A DNA stretch of 36,101 nucleotides. Origin: a bacterium (lineage in GTDB: Bacteria; Patescibacteriota; Patescibacteriia; SG8-24). The translations under genes and the position numbers were made by a program. The first letter of the stretch is position 1. Every line of letters starts with the position of its first letter. The notes beneath the pieces are model-generated. The model saw only the letters and a list, made by a program, of their open reading frames with translations, had not been told where the DNA came from and did not search any database. The stretch covers positions 1-36,101 of the forward strand of contig JAHFIW010000003.1 in NCBI GenBank assembly GCA_023246195.1. Reading direction: 5' to 3'. Shown here piece by piece: positions 1 through 12,848 of the stretch.

Positions 1-1923
1 CTGATGGCGAAGATCTCCAAGGCGGCCTGGGAGTGCGGTGATCCCGGCCTGCAGTACGACTCCACCATCAATCGCTGGCACACCTCGCCGAACTCGGGCC
101 GCATCAACGGCTCCAACCCGTGCAGCGAGTACATGTTCCTTGACGACACGGCCTGCAACCTGGCTTCGCTCAACCTCATGAAGTTCGTGCGCGAGGACGG
201 GAGCTTCGACGTCGACTCCTACAAGCACACGGCCGAGGTGATGGTCACTGCGCAGGAAATCCTGGTGAGCAACTCCAGCTACCCGACGCCGGCCATCGAG
301 GAAAACAGCCTCGACTTCCGCCCTTTGGGGATTGGTTACGCCAATCTGGGAGCGCTCCTGATGTCGCGCGGCTTGGCGTATGACTCTGATGAGGGCCGCA
401 ACTTTGCCGCCGCCGTCACTTCGCTGCTGTCCGGCCACTGCTATTACCAGTCGGCCAAAATTGCCGAAGCGCTCGGTTCTTTCCGCTACTACAAGCTCAA
501 CGAGAAGCCGTTTCTCAAGGTCATCGGCATGCACCGCGATCACGCCTATGCGGTTTCGTCGAACGGCGTGCCGGCAGATTTGTTGCGCGAGTCTCGTCAC
601 TCCTGGGACAACGCCCTTGAACACGGCATGACGTACGGCTTCAAGAACGCGCAGATCTCCGTGCTCGCGCCCACCGGTACCATCGGCTTCCTGATGGATT
701 GCGATACTACCGGCATCGAACCGGACATCGCGTTGGTGAAATACAAGTGGTTGGTCGGCGGCGGTCTCATGAAGATCGTCAACCAGACGGTGCCTTCCGC
801 GCTTTCCTCGCTCGGCTATGACGAGCGGCAGTGTCGCGAGATCCTCGACTACATCGACAAGCACGATACCATCGAGGGCGCTCCCGGCCTGTTGGAGGCG
901 CATCTCTCCATTTTTGACTGCGCGTTCAAGCCGGCAAAGGGTTCGCGTTCCATCCAGTACATGGGTCACATCCGGATGATGTCCGCGGTGCAGCCGTTCC
1001 TGTCCGGCGCGATTTCCAAGACGGTTAATCTTCCCGCGACCGCAAGCGTAGAAGACGTGCAGGATGCCTACGTGCAGGGGTGGAAGCTCGGGCTCAAGGC
1101 CATCGCCATTTATCGTGACGGATCAAAGGGCCAGCAGGTGCTGACCGTCACGTCGGAGAAGAATTCCGACAACAAGGCCGCTGCAGTCGCCGCGACTCCC
1201 GCACCGGCTGCTTCGTCCGCCGTCGAAACGAGAATCGAGTACCGCCCGCTCCGCCGCAGGCTGCCAGACGAGCGCAAGTCGTTGACGCACAAGTTTTCCG
1301 TTGGGGGGCATGAAGGCTACATCACCGTGGGCCTGTATGACGACGGTCAGCCCGGTGAACTGTTCGTTCGCATGGCCAAGGGCGGTACGGTCGTTTCCGG
1401 CCTGATGGATGCCTTTGCCACCTCGACGTCGATCGCGATGCAGTATGGCGTGCCGTTGAAGGTGCTGGTCAACAAGTTCGTGCACGTGCGCTTTGAGCCG
1501 TCCGGTTACACTTCGCATCCCAACATCCGCATTGCCAAGTCCATCGTGGACTACCTCTTCCGCTGGATTGCCATCAAGTTTCTGCCGCTTGAGGACCAGC
1601 GCGCCGTCGGGGTAAACATGGATGCGCCCACGCTTGGCGAAGCGGGCGAAAGCGACGTTGCCGTTTCTTCCGCGCCGCCGACGGCAAAGATCGAGCCAGA
1701 ACGTTCCGTCTCCGTAAACCAGATGCGCATGGGCGAAGTCGCTCCGGCGCAGCACGCTACCATGACGTTGGAAATCGACCGCAGCGCCACCGCAAACGCC
1801 CTTACCATGAGTTTTGACGTCTCTTCGGACTCGCCGGCCTGCGACACGTGCGGCGCCATCATGGTGCGCAACGCGGCCTGCTATAAGTGCCTGAACTGCG
1901 GCTCTACCAGCGGTTGTTCGTAA
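1..1923 (+). CDS. nrdJ: Vitamin B12-dependent (class II) ribonucleotide reductase, C-terminal part (5' truncated by window)
   Basis: Reads GSNPCSEYMFLDDTACNLASLNL, SVLAPTGTIGFLMDCDTTGIEPD, TSCPD-like domain and C-terminal CDTCG...CYKCLNCGSTSGCS; frame open from window start. Confidence 0.93.
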   Translation: MMAKISKAAWECGDPGLQYDSTINRWHTSPNSGRINGSNPCSEYMFLDDTACNLASLNLMKFVREDGSFDVDSYKHTAEVMVTAQEILVSNSSYPTPAIEENSLDFRPLGIGYANLGALLMSRGLAYDSDEGRNFAAAVTSLLSGHCYYQSAKIAEALGSFRYYKLNEKPFLKVIGMHRDHAYAVSSNGVPADLLRESRHSWDNALEHGMTYGFKNAQISVLAPTGTIGFLMDCDTTGIEPDIALVKYKWLVGGGLMKIVNQTVPSALSSLGYDERQCREILDYIDKHDTIEGAPGLLEAHLSIFDCAFKPAKGSRSIQYMGHIRMMSAVQPFLSGAISKTVNLPATASVEDVQDAYVQGWKLGLKAIAIYRDGSKGQQVLTVTSEKNSDNKAAAVAATPAPAASSAVETRIEYRPLRRRLPDERKSLTHKFSVGGHEGYITVGLYDDGQPGELFVRMAKGGTVVSGLMDAFATSTSIAMQYGVPLKVLVNKFVHVRFEPSGYTSHPNIRIAKSIVDYLFRWIAIKFLPLEDQRAVGVNMDAPTLGEAGESDVAVSSAPPTAKIEPERSVSVNQMRMGEVAPAQHATMTLEIDRSATANALTMSFDVSSDSPACDTCGAIMVRNAACYKCLNCGSTSGCS

Positions 1924-2120
1924 AGAGAAGACGCGGAGAATTCTTCCCGTCCCCACGGCGCGCTCACCGCAAGGAAGGTAAGCACGCCCGCAATGCCCGG
2001 CCGCTCGCAGGCCGGGCATTGCGTTTTTGAGCATTCCGGACGACGTGAGGCTTGCCAAGTTCGCGTTTATGGTGTATTTTGCATCGTCGCCGCACCATTG
2101 CGCGACACAAGGAGAACGTC

Positions 2121-2498
2121 ATGTCCCAGATCGTCAAAGTCCTTTTGCTCGACAAGTATGCCGATTACCTGCAAGACCTTTCGGCGCGCGACATCACCAT
2201 GGAGGTGACGCACGAGCTGGTCTGGAATCCGAACGTCTACGAGGCCACCAAGGCCACGATCGCCAAGATCCAAGAGCTGACCGCCATTCGCAGCTTCGAC
2301 ATCGTGGTGCTCGGCAACAACCTCGGCGCCGGCATCATCAAGGCGTCCGCCATTCATCAGCGGCTGCACGGCCGGACCGTCGTGGTCTGGAACGACGAGT
2401 ATTTCGCCGGCAGGGAGAAGTACGAGACGCTCGGATTCAAGAAGTTCATGGCGCGCTCCAGCCTGCGCGCATTCGTCATCAATTTCGTCACGAACTGA
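2121..2498 (+). CDS. Small hypothetical protein, possibly receiver-like alpha/beta fold
   Basis: AAGGAGAACGTC-ATG at 2121 is a better start than the 2052 start in the track; followed by a terminator. Confidence 0.65.
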   Translation: MSQIVKVLLLDKYADYLQDLSARDITMEVTHELVWNPNVYEATKATIAKIQELTAIRSFDIVVLGNNLGAGIIKASAIHQRLHGRTVVVWNDEYFAGREKYETLGFKKFMARSSLRAFVINFVTN

Positions 2499-2511
2499 CG
2501 GCACTCATCAG

Positions 2512-2538
2512 GCCCGCGGATTTCCGCGGGCTTTTTTT
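2512..2538 (+). terminator. Rho-independent terminator
   Basis: GCCCGCGGA-TTT-CCGCGGGC followed by T7. Confidence 0.85.
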
Positions 2539-2570
2539 AAAGATATTCGCCAAAGGAAAGGCTCGGAAAG

Positions 2571-2597
2571 AAAAAATCGGCCCTTACGGGCCGATTT
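2571..2597 (-). terminator. Rho-independent terminator for the 2646-3104 minus gene
   Basis: AAATCGGCCC-GTAA-GGGCCGATTTTTT on minus strand. Confidence 0.8.
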
Positions 2598-2645
2598 GGT
2601 TTTCGGAATCCTTCCATGATGGCGGGATTCCGGTCGCGATGCGTC

Positions 2646-3104
2646 TCAGTGCGTGACCGCGCGGACTTCGCGCCCGCGGTTGTCGAGGTTCCAGGCCGTG
2701 ACCTCGAAGAGGGGGACGACGTGGAACTTCGCGCGCGACGTCGAGGCAATCTCGGAGTCGGGCGGCAGGAGCTTGGCGGCGATGAGCACGCACTGGAACG
2801 AATAGAGCATGCCGCGTCCGTCTTCGACCACCGTGAACCCGGGAGTCAGCGTGAGCGGCCAGCCGACGTTTCCCGGCAGGATGCGCGGCACCATCACGAC
2901 GACCGAGTCCCGATTGTGCGTGTTGAGAAGCCCGTACTTGATGAGGCCCTTGGTCTCTTCGTCGCACGAGATCGGCACGCCGTCGTAGAGCTTCTCTTCG
3001 CACGGGTACGTGCTCCAGATCTGCTCCGGGATGACGGGCGCGCCGTTGTTGATCAGGGACGTGACGGTCTTGAGGACCGCGGAGGAAAGGTGCAATAATC
3101 GCAT
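2646..3104 (-). CDS. Hypothetical protein
   Basis: Start MRLLHLSSAV at 3104 preceded by CAAGGAGCGTTCAA SD on minus strand; ends just before terminator. Confidence 0.65.
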   Translation of the reverse strand: MRLLHLSSAVLKTVTSLINNGAPVIPEQIWSTYPCEEKLYDGVPISCDEETKGLIKYGLLNTHNRDSVVVMVPRILPGNVGWPLTLTPGFTVVEDGRGMLYSFQCVLIAAKLLPPDSEIASTSRAKFHVVPLFEVTAWNLDNRGREVRAVTH

Positions 3105-3252
3105 TTGAACGCTCCTTGTTTGTTCGTTTTTCGCGTCATGTTCGACGGGAAAAGGAACAGCCCATATTGTCATATGTTTCCGATTTTGTCAATATGGAGG
3201 CGTCATCGTGACCTGTTCTTTAAAGTGCCAACCGTTCATTCAGGAGCATCCG

Positions 3253-3651
3253 ATGTCGGACACGACTAAACCGCCTCCGTCACCCCCGAAAACCGAAGCT
3301 TCGCCGGAGAAGAAACCTCTCGAGAACCCCAAGGTCAACGTGCGGGTGGTTCCCGCAAAGAAGAACGACCGCGAGTACGCAGAGAAGGTCAAGCGCAACC
3401 TCAAGACCGATGTCGAAAAGACGGTCAGGGAAAATGAGGGCGGCGGCGCAAAGAAACAGCTCGAATCCGCCGAAAAGACGGTCAGGGGAGTCGGCACGCA
3501 GGTCGACCCGAACAAGATCAGGGAGATTTCCGTGGATGTCAGCGGCAAAGTCGGCAAGACGAAAATTGCCGAGGAAACCGTGGTCAAGCCCGGAGCCGCG
3601 CCCGCTTCGGCGCCGTCTCCCGCAAAGCCTGACGACGGCAAGAAGAAATGA
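3253..3651 (+). CDS. Hypothetical Lys/Pro/Glu-rich low-complexity protein
   Basis: CAGGAGCATCCG-ATG; contains two EKTVR(E/G) segments; followed by terminator. Confidence 0.6.
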   Translation: MSDTTKPPPSPPKTEASPEKKPLENPKVNVRVVPAKKNDREYAEKVKRNLKTDVEKTVRENEGGGAKKQLESAEKTVRGVGTQVDPNKIREISVDVSGKVGKTKIAEETVVKPGAAPASAPSPAKPDDGKKK

Positions 3652-3656
3652 CACAG

Positions 3657-3680
3657 CCCCCGATGTTTCGGGGTTTTTTG
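3657..3680 (+). terminator. Rho-independent terminator
   Basis: CCCCGATGTTTCGGGG then TTTTTT. Confidence 0.8.
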
Positions 3681-3686
3681 TTGGCT

Positions 3687-5330
3687 TTACGCGGATGCGT
3701 ATGCGACGGGTGCCAATTTTTTCACCATGTACGTTCCTTCGAGTGCGTAGCCGAGTTTTCGGTAATACTCTCGCACGCCAATGCCCGAAATGACCGCCAG
3801 CTTCGAGTACCCCGCAGCCGCGGCGACGCGCTCGGCTTCGGCCATCAGCTTGCGTCCGAGGCCTTTGTGCTGGCTCGCGTCCGCATCGTGTTCGTCGATG
3901 GGGACGAGATGGCCGTAAGTGTGCAGCTCGCGAATGAAGGCGACCCCGCGGATTTCGGGCATCGTATCCCACAGCTCCCTGACTTCGTCATGCGGATTTT
4001 TCGACGGCAGGCGCAATCGGCAGAAGGCGAACACGGCATGGCGCGCGCTGTCTTCGAGGCTCATGAAGTGCTCTTCGCCGCCGGACGCTTCGTAGACATC
4101 GTCAAAATATGTCAGCGCTTCTTTCATCAGCGCCGGTTCGGTTTGCGCGGCACGGCCGATCTCGCGGCATCGCAGGCAGGCGCACTTCAGCCCGCGCTTG
4201 GCCATCTCTGCCTGCACCGTCTGCCGCAGGTTCGTCACCGCGTTACCGGCGACGATGGACGTTGAGGGAATGTCGCGAATCAGGCGCGAGATGCGACAGT
4301 AGCGCGGTACGGCGGCCTTGGCGGCGATGAGCATCTCCGTGAGTTCGGCATCGGCGTAGGGAACATAGCGTCCGTCCTTCCACCATTCGTGGAGTTCGGC
4401 GAGTTCCACGGTCACGCACGGATAGATCTTGATCATGTCCGGACGGAAAGCGGGGTTGGCGAAAATCTCGCGCATCTCGGCGAGGTCGGAGGCGGGAGTG
4501 GCGCCGGGGAGTTGCGGCATCATGTGGAAGTCGGTCTTGTAGCCGGCGTCTTTCAGCAGCGCGGCGGCTCGCGTTACTGCGGCGACGTCGTGGCCGCGCT
4601 TGGTCAGCTCCAAAATGCGGTCGTCGACGGACTGCACGCCGAGCTCCACGCGGGTGCAGCCGAGCGCGCGCAGCCGCAAAATTTCCTTGGGCGTAATCCA
4701 GTCAGGACGCGTTTCCAAAGTGATGCCGATGATGCGGTGGCCGGCGGTCTCGTTACGGTCCTGGGCTTCGGCCAGGGTCTCGGTACGTTCGCGTTCCGCT
4801 GCCAAAAAATGATTGCAGGCGTCGAAACAGCGCTTGATGAACCATTGCTGATATTCCCAGGCATAGGCTGACCATGTCCCGCCCTTCACGATCAGTTCGA
4901 TCTTGTCGGCGGCGTGGCCGTTGTCGGTCAGGGCGCGCAGCCGTTGCGTCACCTGCTTCCACGGATCGAAGCGGTGCATGAGCGCGCGCATGGCCGCAGG
5001 CTCGTTGGAAAGGTAGCTCTTGGGCATGATGGCCTCGGTGGGGCAGTAGACGCACTTGCCGGGGCAGGCGTATGGTTTGGTGAGCACCGTCACGATGGCC
5101 ACGCCAGACAGCGAACGGACGCCGCGACGGGTGAGGACTTTGTCCAAGGCGGCGCTGGCCCTGGACGGATCGGCGGCGACGACCTTGGCGTAGGCTTTAC
5201 GCAGCGCCGAAGTGGGCGGAACGTTTTCTCCGGCGGCGCCGGACATCTTCCTCTTGAATTCCAAAAATTCGTCCTTGGTTTGGACGCCGTGCCTCAGAGA
5301 TGCTTGAATGATGTCTTCGGATATTCCCAT
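3687..5330 (-). CDS. elp3: Elp3: tRNA uridine(34) 5-carboxymethylaminomethyl modification radical SAM/GNAT enzyme
   Basis: RSLSGVAIVTVLTKPYACPGKCVYCPT (radical SAM CxxxCxxC), SNEPAAMRALMHRFDPWKQVTQRL, KIELIVKGGTWSAY, ELGVQSVDDRIL; C-terminal GNAT domain HQ/KGLGRKLMAEAERVA...VREYYRKLGY. Confidence 0.93.
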   Translation of the reverse strand: MGISEDIIQASLRHGVQTKDEFLEFKRKMSGAAGENVPPTSALRKAYAKVVAADPSRASAALDKVLTRRGVRSLSGVAIVTVLTKPYACPGKCVYCPTEAIMPKSYLSNEPAAMRALMHRFDPWKQVTQRLRALTDNGHAADKIELIVKGGTWSAYAWEYQQWFIKRCFDACNHFLAAERERTETLAEAQDRNETAGHRIIGITLETRPDWITPKEILRLRALGCTRVELGVQSVDDRILELTKRGHDVAAVTRAAALLKDAGYKTDFHMMPQLPGATPASDLAEMREIFANPAFRPDMIKIYPCVTVELAELHEWWKDGRYVPYADAELTEMLIAAKAAVPRYCRISRLIRDIPSTSIVAGNAVTNLRQTVQAEMAKRGLKCACLRCREIGRAAQTEPALMKEALTYFDDVYEASGGEEHFMSLEDSARHAVFAFCRLRLPSKNPHDEVRELWDTMPEIRGVAFIRELHTYGHLVPIDEHDADASQHKGLGRKLMAEAERVAAAAGYSKLAVISGIGVREYYRKLGYALEGTYMVKKLAPVAYASA

Positions 5331-5332
5331 GT

Positions 5333-6088
5333 ATGCGCAAAGAGATTGCCGATCAGCTGCTGGCCAAGGTGCGCGACGATTATGACGTGATAGCCGACGC
5401 CTTTTCGGCCTCGCGCGTTTCGACGTGGCCGGAAATGGACCGGATCCGCGAGTTCATCAAGCCCGGCGACCGCGTTTTGGACCTTGGATGCGGCAACGGC
5501 AGAGCGTATCAGCTGTGTAAGGGCATGGCAATAGAATATGAGGGCATGGACGCTTCATCCGAGCTCATCGCTCATGCCAAAAAAAACGTCAACGACCTGC
5601 TTGCCACCTTTGTCGTGGGAAACATGACCGCGTTGCCATATGAGTCGTCTTCGTTCGACCTCCTGTTGATGATCGCGTCGTTTCATCACCTGCCTTCCGA
5701 GGAGTATCGGCTTGCCGCGATGCGCGAAGCTTTTCGCGTGCTTAAGCCCGGAGGCGTGCTGTTCATGACTAATTGGGACAGGTGGAAGCCGCAATATGCG
5801 GCCGAACATTTCGCGGCATTTTTCAAGAAGATCCTCGGCCTGTCCCCCTATGATTTCGGTGACGTCTTCGTTGCCTGGAATCGCGGCGGTGCGAAGGTGA
5901 TGCGCTATTATCACGCCTTCACGCGCAGCAGCCTCGCAAGGGTATGTCGAAAGGCGGGACTCGTCGTAGCGGAGAACTATCATGTGGCCAAGGGCGTTCG
6001 CGTGCCGTGGTGGAAGGGCGATAATATCGTGACCGTCTGCCGCAAACCTCGTTTGGCCGACACGAATCCCGACCCCTTGCTTTTTTAG
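5333..6088 (+). CDS. Class I SAM methyltransferase of Trm9/ALKBH8-methyltransferase type (candidate tRNA cm5U methyltransferase)
   Basis: YDVIADAFSASRVSTWPEM, VLDLGCGNGR, ASFHHLPSEEYRLAAMREAFRVLKPGG, and RYYHAFTRSSLARVCRKAG matching the Trm9/ALKBH8 RYYHxF region. Confidence 0.75.
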   Translation: MRKEIADQLLAKVRDDYDVIADAFSASRVSTWPEMDRIREFIKPGDRVLDLGCGNGRAYQLCKGMAIEYEGMDASSELIAHAKKNVNDLLATFVVGNMTALPYESSSFDLLLMIASFHHLPSEEYRLAAMREAFRVLKPGGVLFMTNWDRWKPQYAAEHFAAFFKKILGLSPYDFGDVFVAWNRGGAKVMRYYHAFTRSSLARVCRKAGLVVAENYHVAKGVRVPWWKGDNIVTVCRKPRLADTNPDPLLF

Positions 6089-6189
6089 CTAAAAAAGATA
6101 TGCTCTTTAAAGTCCGTTCTTTAATGATATCCGATAGAATGAACGTCCGAAAAGGGTAGACGAATAGGCTGTACCAAGGAGGCATTGTC

Positions 6190-7038
6190 ATGAGTAAGGA
6201 CGAACGGGGTGTCCCGCGGAACGATGAAGAACGCGTCATGCGACGCTTTCTCGACAAGGGCATCGCCTGCAAGTGGGAGCCGTCGGAAGGCGGTCGAAAG
6301 ATCGTCTTCGATCATCCGGAAAAGCTGAACGATTTTTTCGAGATGATGATGCGGCGTCCGTCGGCGGGCTTTGCCGTCGGCGCGAGGCTGTTCTACCAGG
6401 GACTGGTTGCCAAGGACGTGGAGCAGACGGTGCGTTCGCATCTGCTTACGCGGCTGGCCCGTTCCCTGCACGACAGCGATTCCGAGGGCACGTCCCTCAT
6501 TACCGAGTCGGAAGTCGCGATGTTCGGCCATTTCGTCGCCGAACTCATCGGGGACTGGCCCGAGATCTTCGTCGCTTGGGCCGGAGACATGAACTCCGAC
6601 GATCCGAAGAACGACTTTCGGAAGCAGCCCACGGCCCTGATTCGCGGAGTGTTTCTTTCCTCTGCGGTCATTCAAAAAACGCAGAGCCTTCGGTTTTGGG
6701 AGATGGCCGCCGAATCGGTGCGGTTTCCCCTGAGGATCTTCTCGGATCCCTGCGAATCGAAACACGGCATCGTGTTCGCACCCTTTCACCTGAGGGCGTT
6801 CAGTCACATCCTCGGTGCCGTTTCGCAGTCTGCCGCGGAACGTTTCGCGAGGCAGATGTTCGCGCATGCTCGGACGAAGATTTTCATGGAGCCCGTTCGT
6901 CCCGGCGTGTGGGAGAGACGAGAGTTGCCCGTGACCGAGAACGAGCGGCTTCAGGCGTTCAATAACGTGGTTTCCGGCATCGAGGATGGCCATCGCCGAC
7001 AGGAAATGGCCAAGACGCTCGGTGTCGTCACGTCCTGA
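6190..7038 (+). CDS. Hypothetical protein
   Basis: ACCAAGGAGGCATTGTC-ATG strong SD; 282 aa; followed by terminator; no family recognised. Confidence 0.7.
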   Translation: MSKDERGVPRNDEERVMRRFLDKGIACKWEPSEGGRKIVFDHPEKLNDFFEMMMRRPSAGFAVGARLFYQGLVAKDVEQTVRSHLLTRLARSLHDSDSEGTSLITESEVAMFGHFVAELIGDWPEIFVAWAGDMNSDDPKNDFRKQPTALIRGVFLSSAVIQKTQSLRFWEMAAESVRFPLRIFSDPCESKHGIVFAPFHLRAFSHILGAVSQSAAERFARQMFAHARTKIFMEPVRPGVWERRELPVTENERLQAFNNVVSGIEDGHRRQEMAKTLGVVTS

Positions 7039-7043
7039 CGTTC

Positions 7044-7070
7044 AGGAGGGGGTACCCCCTCCTTTTTGTT
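7044..7070 (+). terminator. Rho-independent terminator with perfect palindrome
   Basis: AGGAGGGGGTACCCCCTCCT (perfect 20-nt palindrome) followed by T-rich tract. Confidence 0.8.
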
Positions 7071-7088
7071 TTTTTGGGCTTCTCGCCC

Positions 7089-7103
7089 TATACTTCATCG
7101 CAT
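7089..7103 (+). promoter_or_regulatory. Candidate -10 element for murC (near-leaderless transcript)
   Basis: TATACT followed by 9 nt then ATG; no SD between. Confidence 0.4.
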
Positions 7104-8516
7104 ATGTCCTTCCTGGATTCCGTAAAGAAGGCGCACGTCATCGGCGCGGGCGGCATCGGCGTTTCTGCCGTGGCCCGTCTTTTGCTGCATGAAGGCAAAA
7201 TCGTCAGCGGTTCCGACGCGGTCCGTAACGAAACGGTCGACGAGCTGAATGCGGCGGGCATCGTCGTGACGGTCGGTCATGATTCCTCTCACCTTCCCCC
7301 CGATGCCGACGTGGTGATTTTTTCCGACGCCGTGCCGCCCACCAATCCCGAACGTCATGAAGCCAGGCGCCTCGGCATTCGCGAGATGAGCTATTTCGAG
7401 TTTCTCGGCGAGTTTTCCAAGGATCGCTGGACCATCGCCGTCTCCGGCACCAACGGCAAGAGCACTACCACCGCGCTGCTCGGATTGATGCTGGAGCGCG
7501 GAGGGCTGGAGCCCACCGTCATCGTCGGGTCCAAGGTGCCGACCTTCGCGCACAAGAACCTGCGTATCGGCCGCAGCAAGTTCTTCGTGGTCGAGGCCGA
7601 CGAGTACAACGCGCACATGTTGCAGCTTTCGCCGCAAATGATCGTGCTTACCAACATCGAGGAAGACCATCTCGATTTTTATCGCGACCTGGCGCACATC
7701 CGCGACACCTTCAGGGAATACGTGCAGAACCTTCCGCCGGACGGCCAGCTGATCCTGAATGCCGACGATCACGTTTGCTTCTACGAGCTCGCGCCAAAGG
7801 TGCCGTTCGTCACTTACGCCATGGATAACCCGGCCGACTACGCGGCTCGTCATGTTTCCGTGACTTCGGGAATGCAGGCGTTTCAGATTGTTCGCACGCG
7901 AGGCGGATTGGAAACGGCGCTGGCCGACTGCGCCATGCGCCTGCCGGGACGGTTCAACGTCATGAACGCGCTTGCTGCCGCCACTGCCGCGCTCGAACTC
8001 GGCGTTTCGCCGGATGCCGTGGTCGCCACGTTGCGCGAGTTCACCGGCATCTGGCGCAGGTTTGAGTCGGTCGGGGAGTATCACGGCGCCACGCTCATAT
8101 CCGACTACGGCCATCATCCCACCGCCGTTCGCGGTACGATCGATGCCGTCCGCAGCTTTTTTCCCGGACGCCGCGTCGTGCTCGCGTTTCAACCGCATCA
8201 CCGTAACCGCACTCGAAAGCTGTTCGACGAGTTCGTGGCGTCCTTTGACGGCGCTGACGTGCTGGTGCTGTCCGAAGTCTATGACGTCGCCGGCCGCGAG
8301 GACGATGCCGACGCGAATGTCAGTTCGCGAGATCTCGTCGCCGCCACGAAGGCCCGTGATGCCGAGCGCGTCGTCGAACGCGAAGTGCTGTTCGGCGGCA
8401 CGGTCGCCGAAACGCAAAAGCGACTGGAGCATCTCATCAAGCCCGGCGACGCGGTGGTGCTGATGGGCGCCGGCGACCTCTACGTCATCGCCAAAAAACT
8501 TACCGGCGGCAGCTAG
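7104..8516 (+). CDS. murC: UDP-N-acetylmuramate--L-alanine ligase
   Basis: [60 protein letters not shown]. Confidence 0.95.
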   Translation: MSFLDSVKKAHVIGAGGIGVSAVARLLLHEGKIVSGSDAVRNETVDELNAAGIVVTVGHDSSHLPPDADVVIFSDAVPPTNPERHEARRLGIREMSYFEFLGEFSKDRWTIAVSGTNGKSTTTALLGLMLERGGLEPTVIVGSKVPTFAHKNLRIGRSKFFVVEADEYNAHMLQLSPQMIVLTNIEEDHLDFYRDLAHIRDTFREYVQNLPPDGQLILNADDHVCFYELAPKVPFVTYAMDNPADYAARHVSVTSGMQAFQIVRTRGGLETALADCAMRLPGRFNVMNALAAATAALELGVSPDAVVATLREFTGIWRRFESVGEYHGATLISDYGHHPTAVRGTIDAVRSFFPGRRVVLAFQPHHRNRTRKLFDEFVASFDGADVLVLSEVYDVAGREDDADANVSSRDLVAATKARDAERVVEREVLFGGTVAETQKRLEHLIKPGDAVVLMGAGDLYVIAKKLTGGS

Positions 8517-8525
8517 GATTTTCGT

Positions 8526-9512
8526 ATGTCGCATCTCAGCGCGTTGCGCGAGCGGGTCTCGTCCGAAGTCAAAGAGGGGGAGCCTCTCGCAAAACACACC
8601 ACTTTCAAGATCGGCGGCGCTGCCGAGTATTTTTTTGAAGCAAAGAATGCCGACGATGCCGTCAGGGCCGTCAGGGTCGCGGGCGAGTTGGGGATTCCCC
8701 TTTTTCTTTTTGGCGGAGGCTCCAACATGCTGGTGTCTGATCGGGGCGTGACGGGTTTGGTCATCAAGATGGCCAATCGCGGCTTCGTCATCGAGGGGAA
8801 TGTCATCACCGCAGAGGCCGGCGCGCCGACCGGGCTGGTGTCGATGCGCGCCAGCGAGGCGGGGCTCACCGGATTCGAGTGGGCCGTGGGCGTTCCGGGT
8901 ACCGTCGGCGGGGCGATTCGCGGCAATGCGGGAGCGTACGGCGGCGAGATGAAAGACTCCGTCATTTCCGTACGCGCCTACAAGGACGGTCAGGTGGTCA
9001 CGTTGCGCAATGCCGACTGCGGCTTCGGTTATCGTGACTCCGCCTTTAAGCGCAATGCCGGATGGTTCGTGCTGTCCGCGACGCTCGAACTCAAACTCGC
9101 AGCCGACGCGGAAGCCTCGAAGGCCCAACTCAGAAAAAACCTTCTCGACCGCAAGGAAAAGCAACCCGTCGAATTTTCGACTGCCGGCTGCATGTTCACG
9201 AACTGGAGGCCGGAACGTCCCGAGCAGCTTGCCGGCATGCGCAAGTGGTTTGATCTCGACAAGGACGAGAAGGTCCCGTTGACTTCCCAGGGCACGATTC
9301 CCGCAGGATGGATCATCGACCGCGCCCAGCTCAAGGGCACCAAGGTGGGTCACGTGCAGGTGTCCGAAAAGCACGGCAATTTCTTCGTCAGTGACGGCCA
9401 AGCCAAGGCTGACGACGTGGTCGCGCTGACTGCGGTCCTCAAGACCCGTATTCGCAACATGACCGACGGCAACGTGCAGCTGCAGGAAGAGGTGGAATAC
9501 GTGGGGTTTTGA
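8526..9512 (+). CDS. murB: UDP-N-acetylenolpyruvoylglucosamine reductase
   Basis: [70 protein letters not shown]. Confidence 0.95.
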   Translation: MSHLSALRERVSSEVKEGEPLAKHTTFKIGGAAEYFFEAKNADDAVRAVRVAGELGIPLFLFGGGSNMLVSDRGVTGLVIKMANRGFVIEGNVITAEAGAPTGLVSMRASEAGLTGFEWAVGVPGTVGGAIRGNAGAYGGEMKDSVISVRAYKDGQVVTLRNADCGFGYRDSAFKRNAGWFVLSATLELKLAADAEASKAQLRKNLLDRKEKQPVEFSTAGCMFTNWRPERPEQLAGMRKWFDLDKDEKVPLTSQGTIPAGWIIDRAQLKGTKVGHVQVSEKHGNFFVSDGQAKADDVVALTAVLKTRIRNMTDGNVQLQEEVEYVGF

Positions 9513-9516
9513 GATG

Positions 9517-9545
9517 TTGAGCTTCGCGAGGAACGTGGGTATACT
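9517..9545 (+). promoter_or_regulatory. Sigma70-like promoter for hpf
   Basis: TTGAGC - 17 nt - TATACT. Confidence 0.55.
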
Positions 9546-9595
9546 ATGTGCATTGAATGGCCTTTGCCGTTCGTCCGCCGCCTAACCGCATTATT

Positions 9596-9946
9596 ATGAA
9601 ACTCGCCATCAAGGCCACGCAAATCACCCTCACTGATGCCATTCGCGCCTACGTGGAACAGAAGGTCGCCTCGCTGGACAATAAGGTCAAGCGTTTCGGT
9701 CCCAGCGTCTCGGCAGATTGCGAAGTAGGTTTGACCTCCAAGCATCACAAGAAGGGCCCTATTTTCCGTGCCGAGCTTCACGTCCGTCTTCCGGGAATGC
9801 TCGTCTATGCCGAGCATGAGGACCTCAACCTGTACAACGCGATCAGCGAGACTAAGCGTGAAGTCGAGCGTCAAATCGCCGACTACAAGGGAGTGTTGGC
9901 TGAGAAGCTCCGTGCCGCCAAGAAGTCCAAGGGTGGACGCGCGTAA
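9596..9946 (+). CDS. hpf: Ribosome hibernation promoting factor / RaiA family
   Basis: MKLAIKATQITLTDAIRAYVEQKVASLDNKV...AELHVRLPGMLVYAEHEDLNLYNAI; typical HPF. Confidence 0.9.
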   Translation: MKLAIKATQITLTDAIRAYVEQKVASLDNKVKRFGPSVSADCEVGLTSKHHKKGPIFRAELHVRLPGMLVYAEHEDLNLYNAISETKREVERQIADYKGVLAEKLRAAKKSKGGRA

Positions 9947-10012
9947 GGCGATTGGGTATAAAGTGCGGACAGCAAATGGCTGCTTTCAGTTTGTCATTCT
10001 TTATCTGGCACC

Positions 10013-12793
<2,781 letters not shown>

Positions 12794-12805
12794 CGCCCGG
12801 CAATG

Positions 12806-12835
12806 AAAAAACCGCCTCCTAAAAAGGGGCGGTTT
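12806..12835. terminator. Bidirectional terminator between convergent secA and 12849-13091
   Basis: AAACCGCCTCCTAAAAAGGGGCGGTTT flanked by A and T runs. Confidence 0.75.
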
Positions 12836-12848
12836 GCGTTTGCGCGGC

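Noticed and set aside
1123-2058. 311-aa minus-strand ORF antisense to nrdJ
   Set aside because: Shadow ORF; the sense frame carries the RNR C-terminal motifs.
7095-9401. 768-aa minus-strand ORF antisense to murC/murB
   Set aside because: Spans two unambiguous genes and their junction; antisense shadow ORF.
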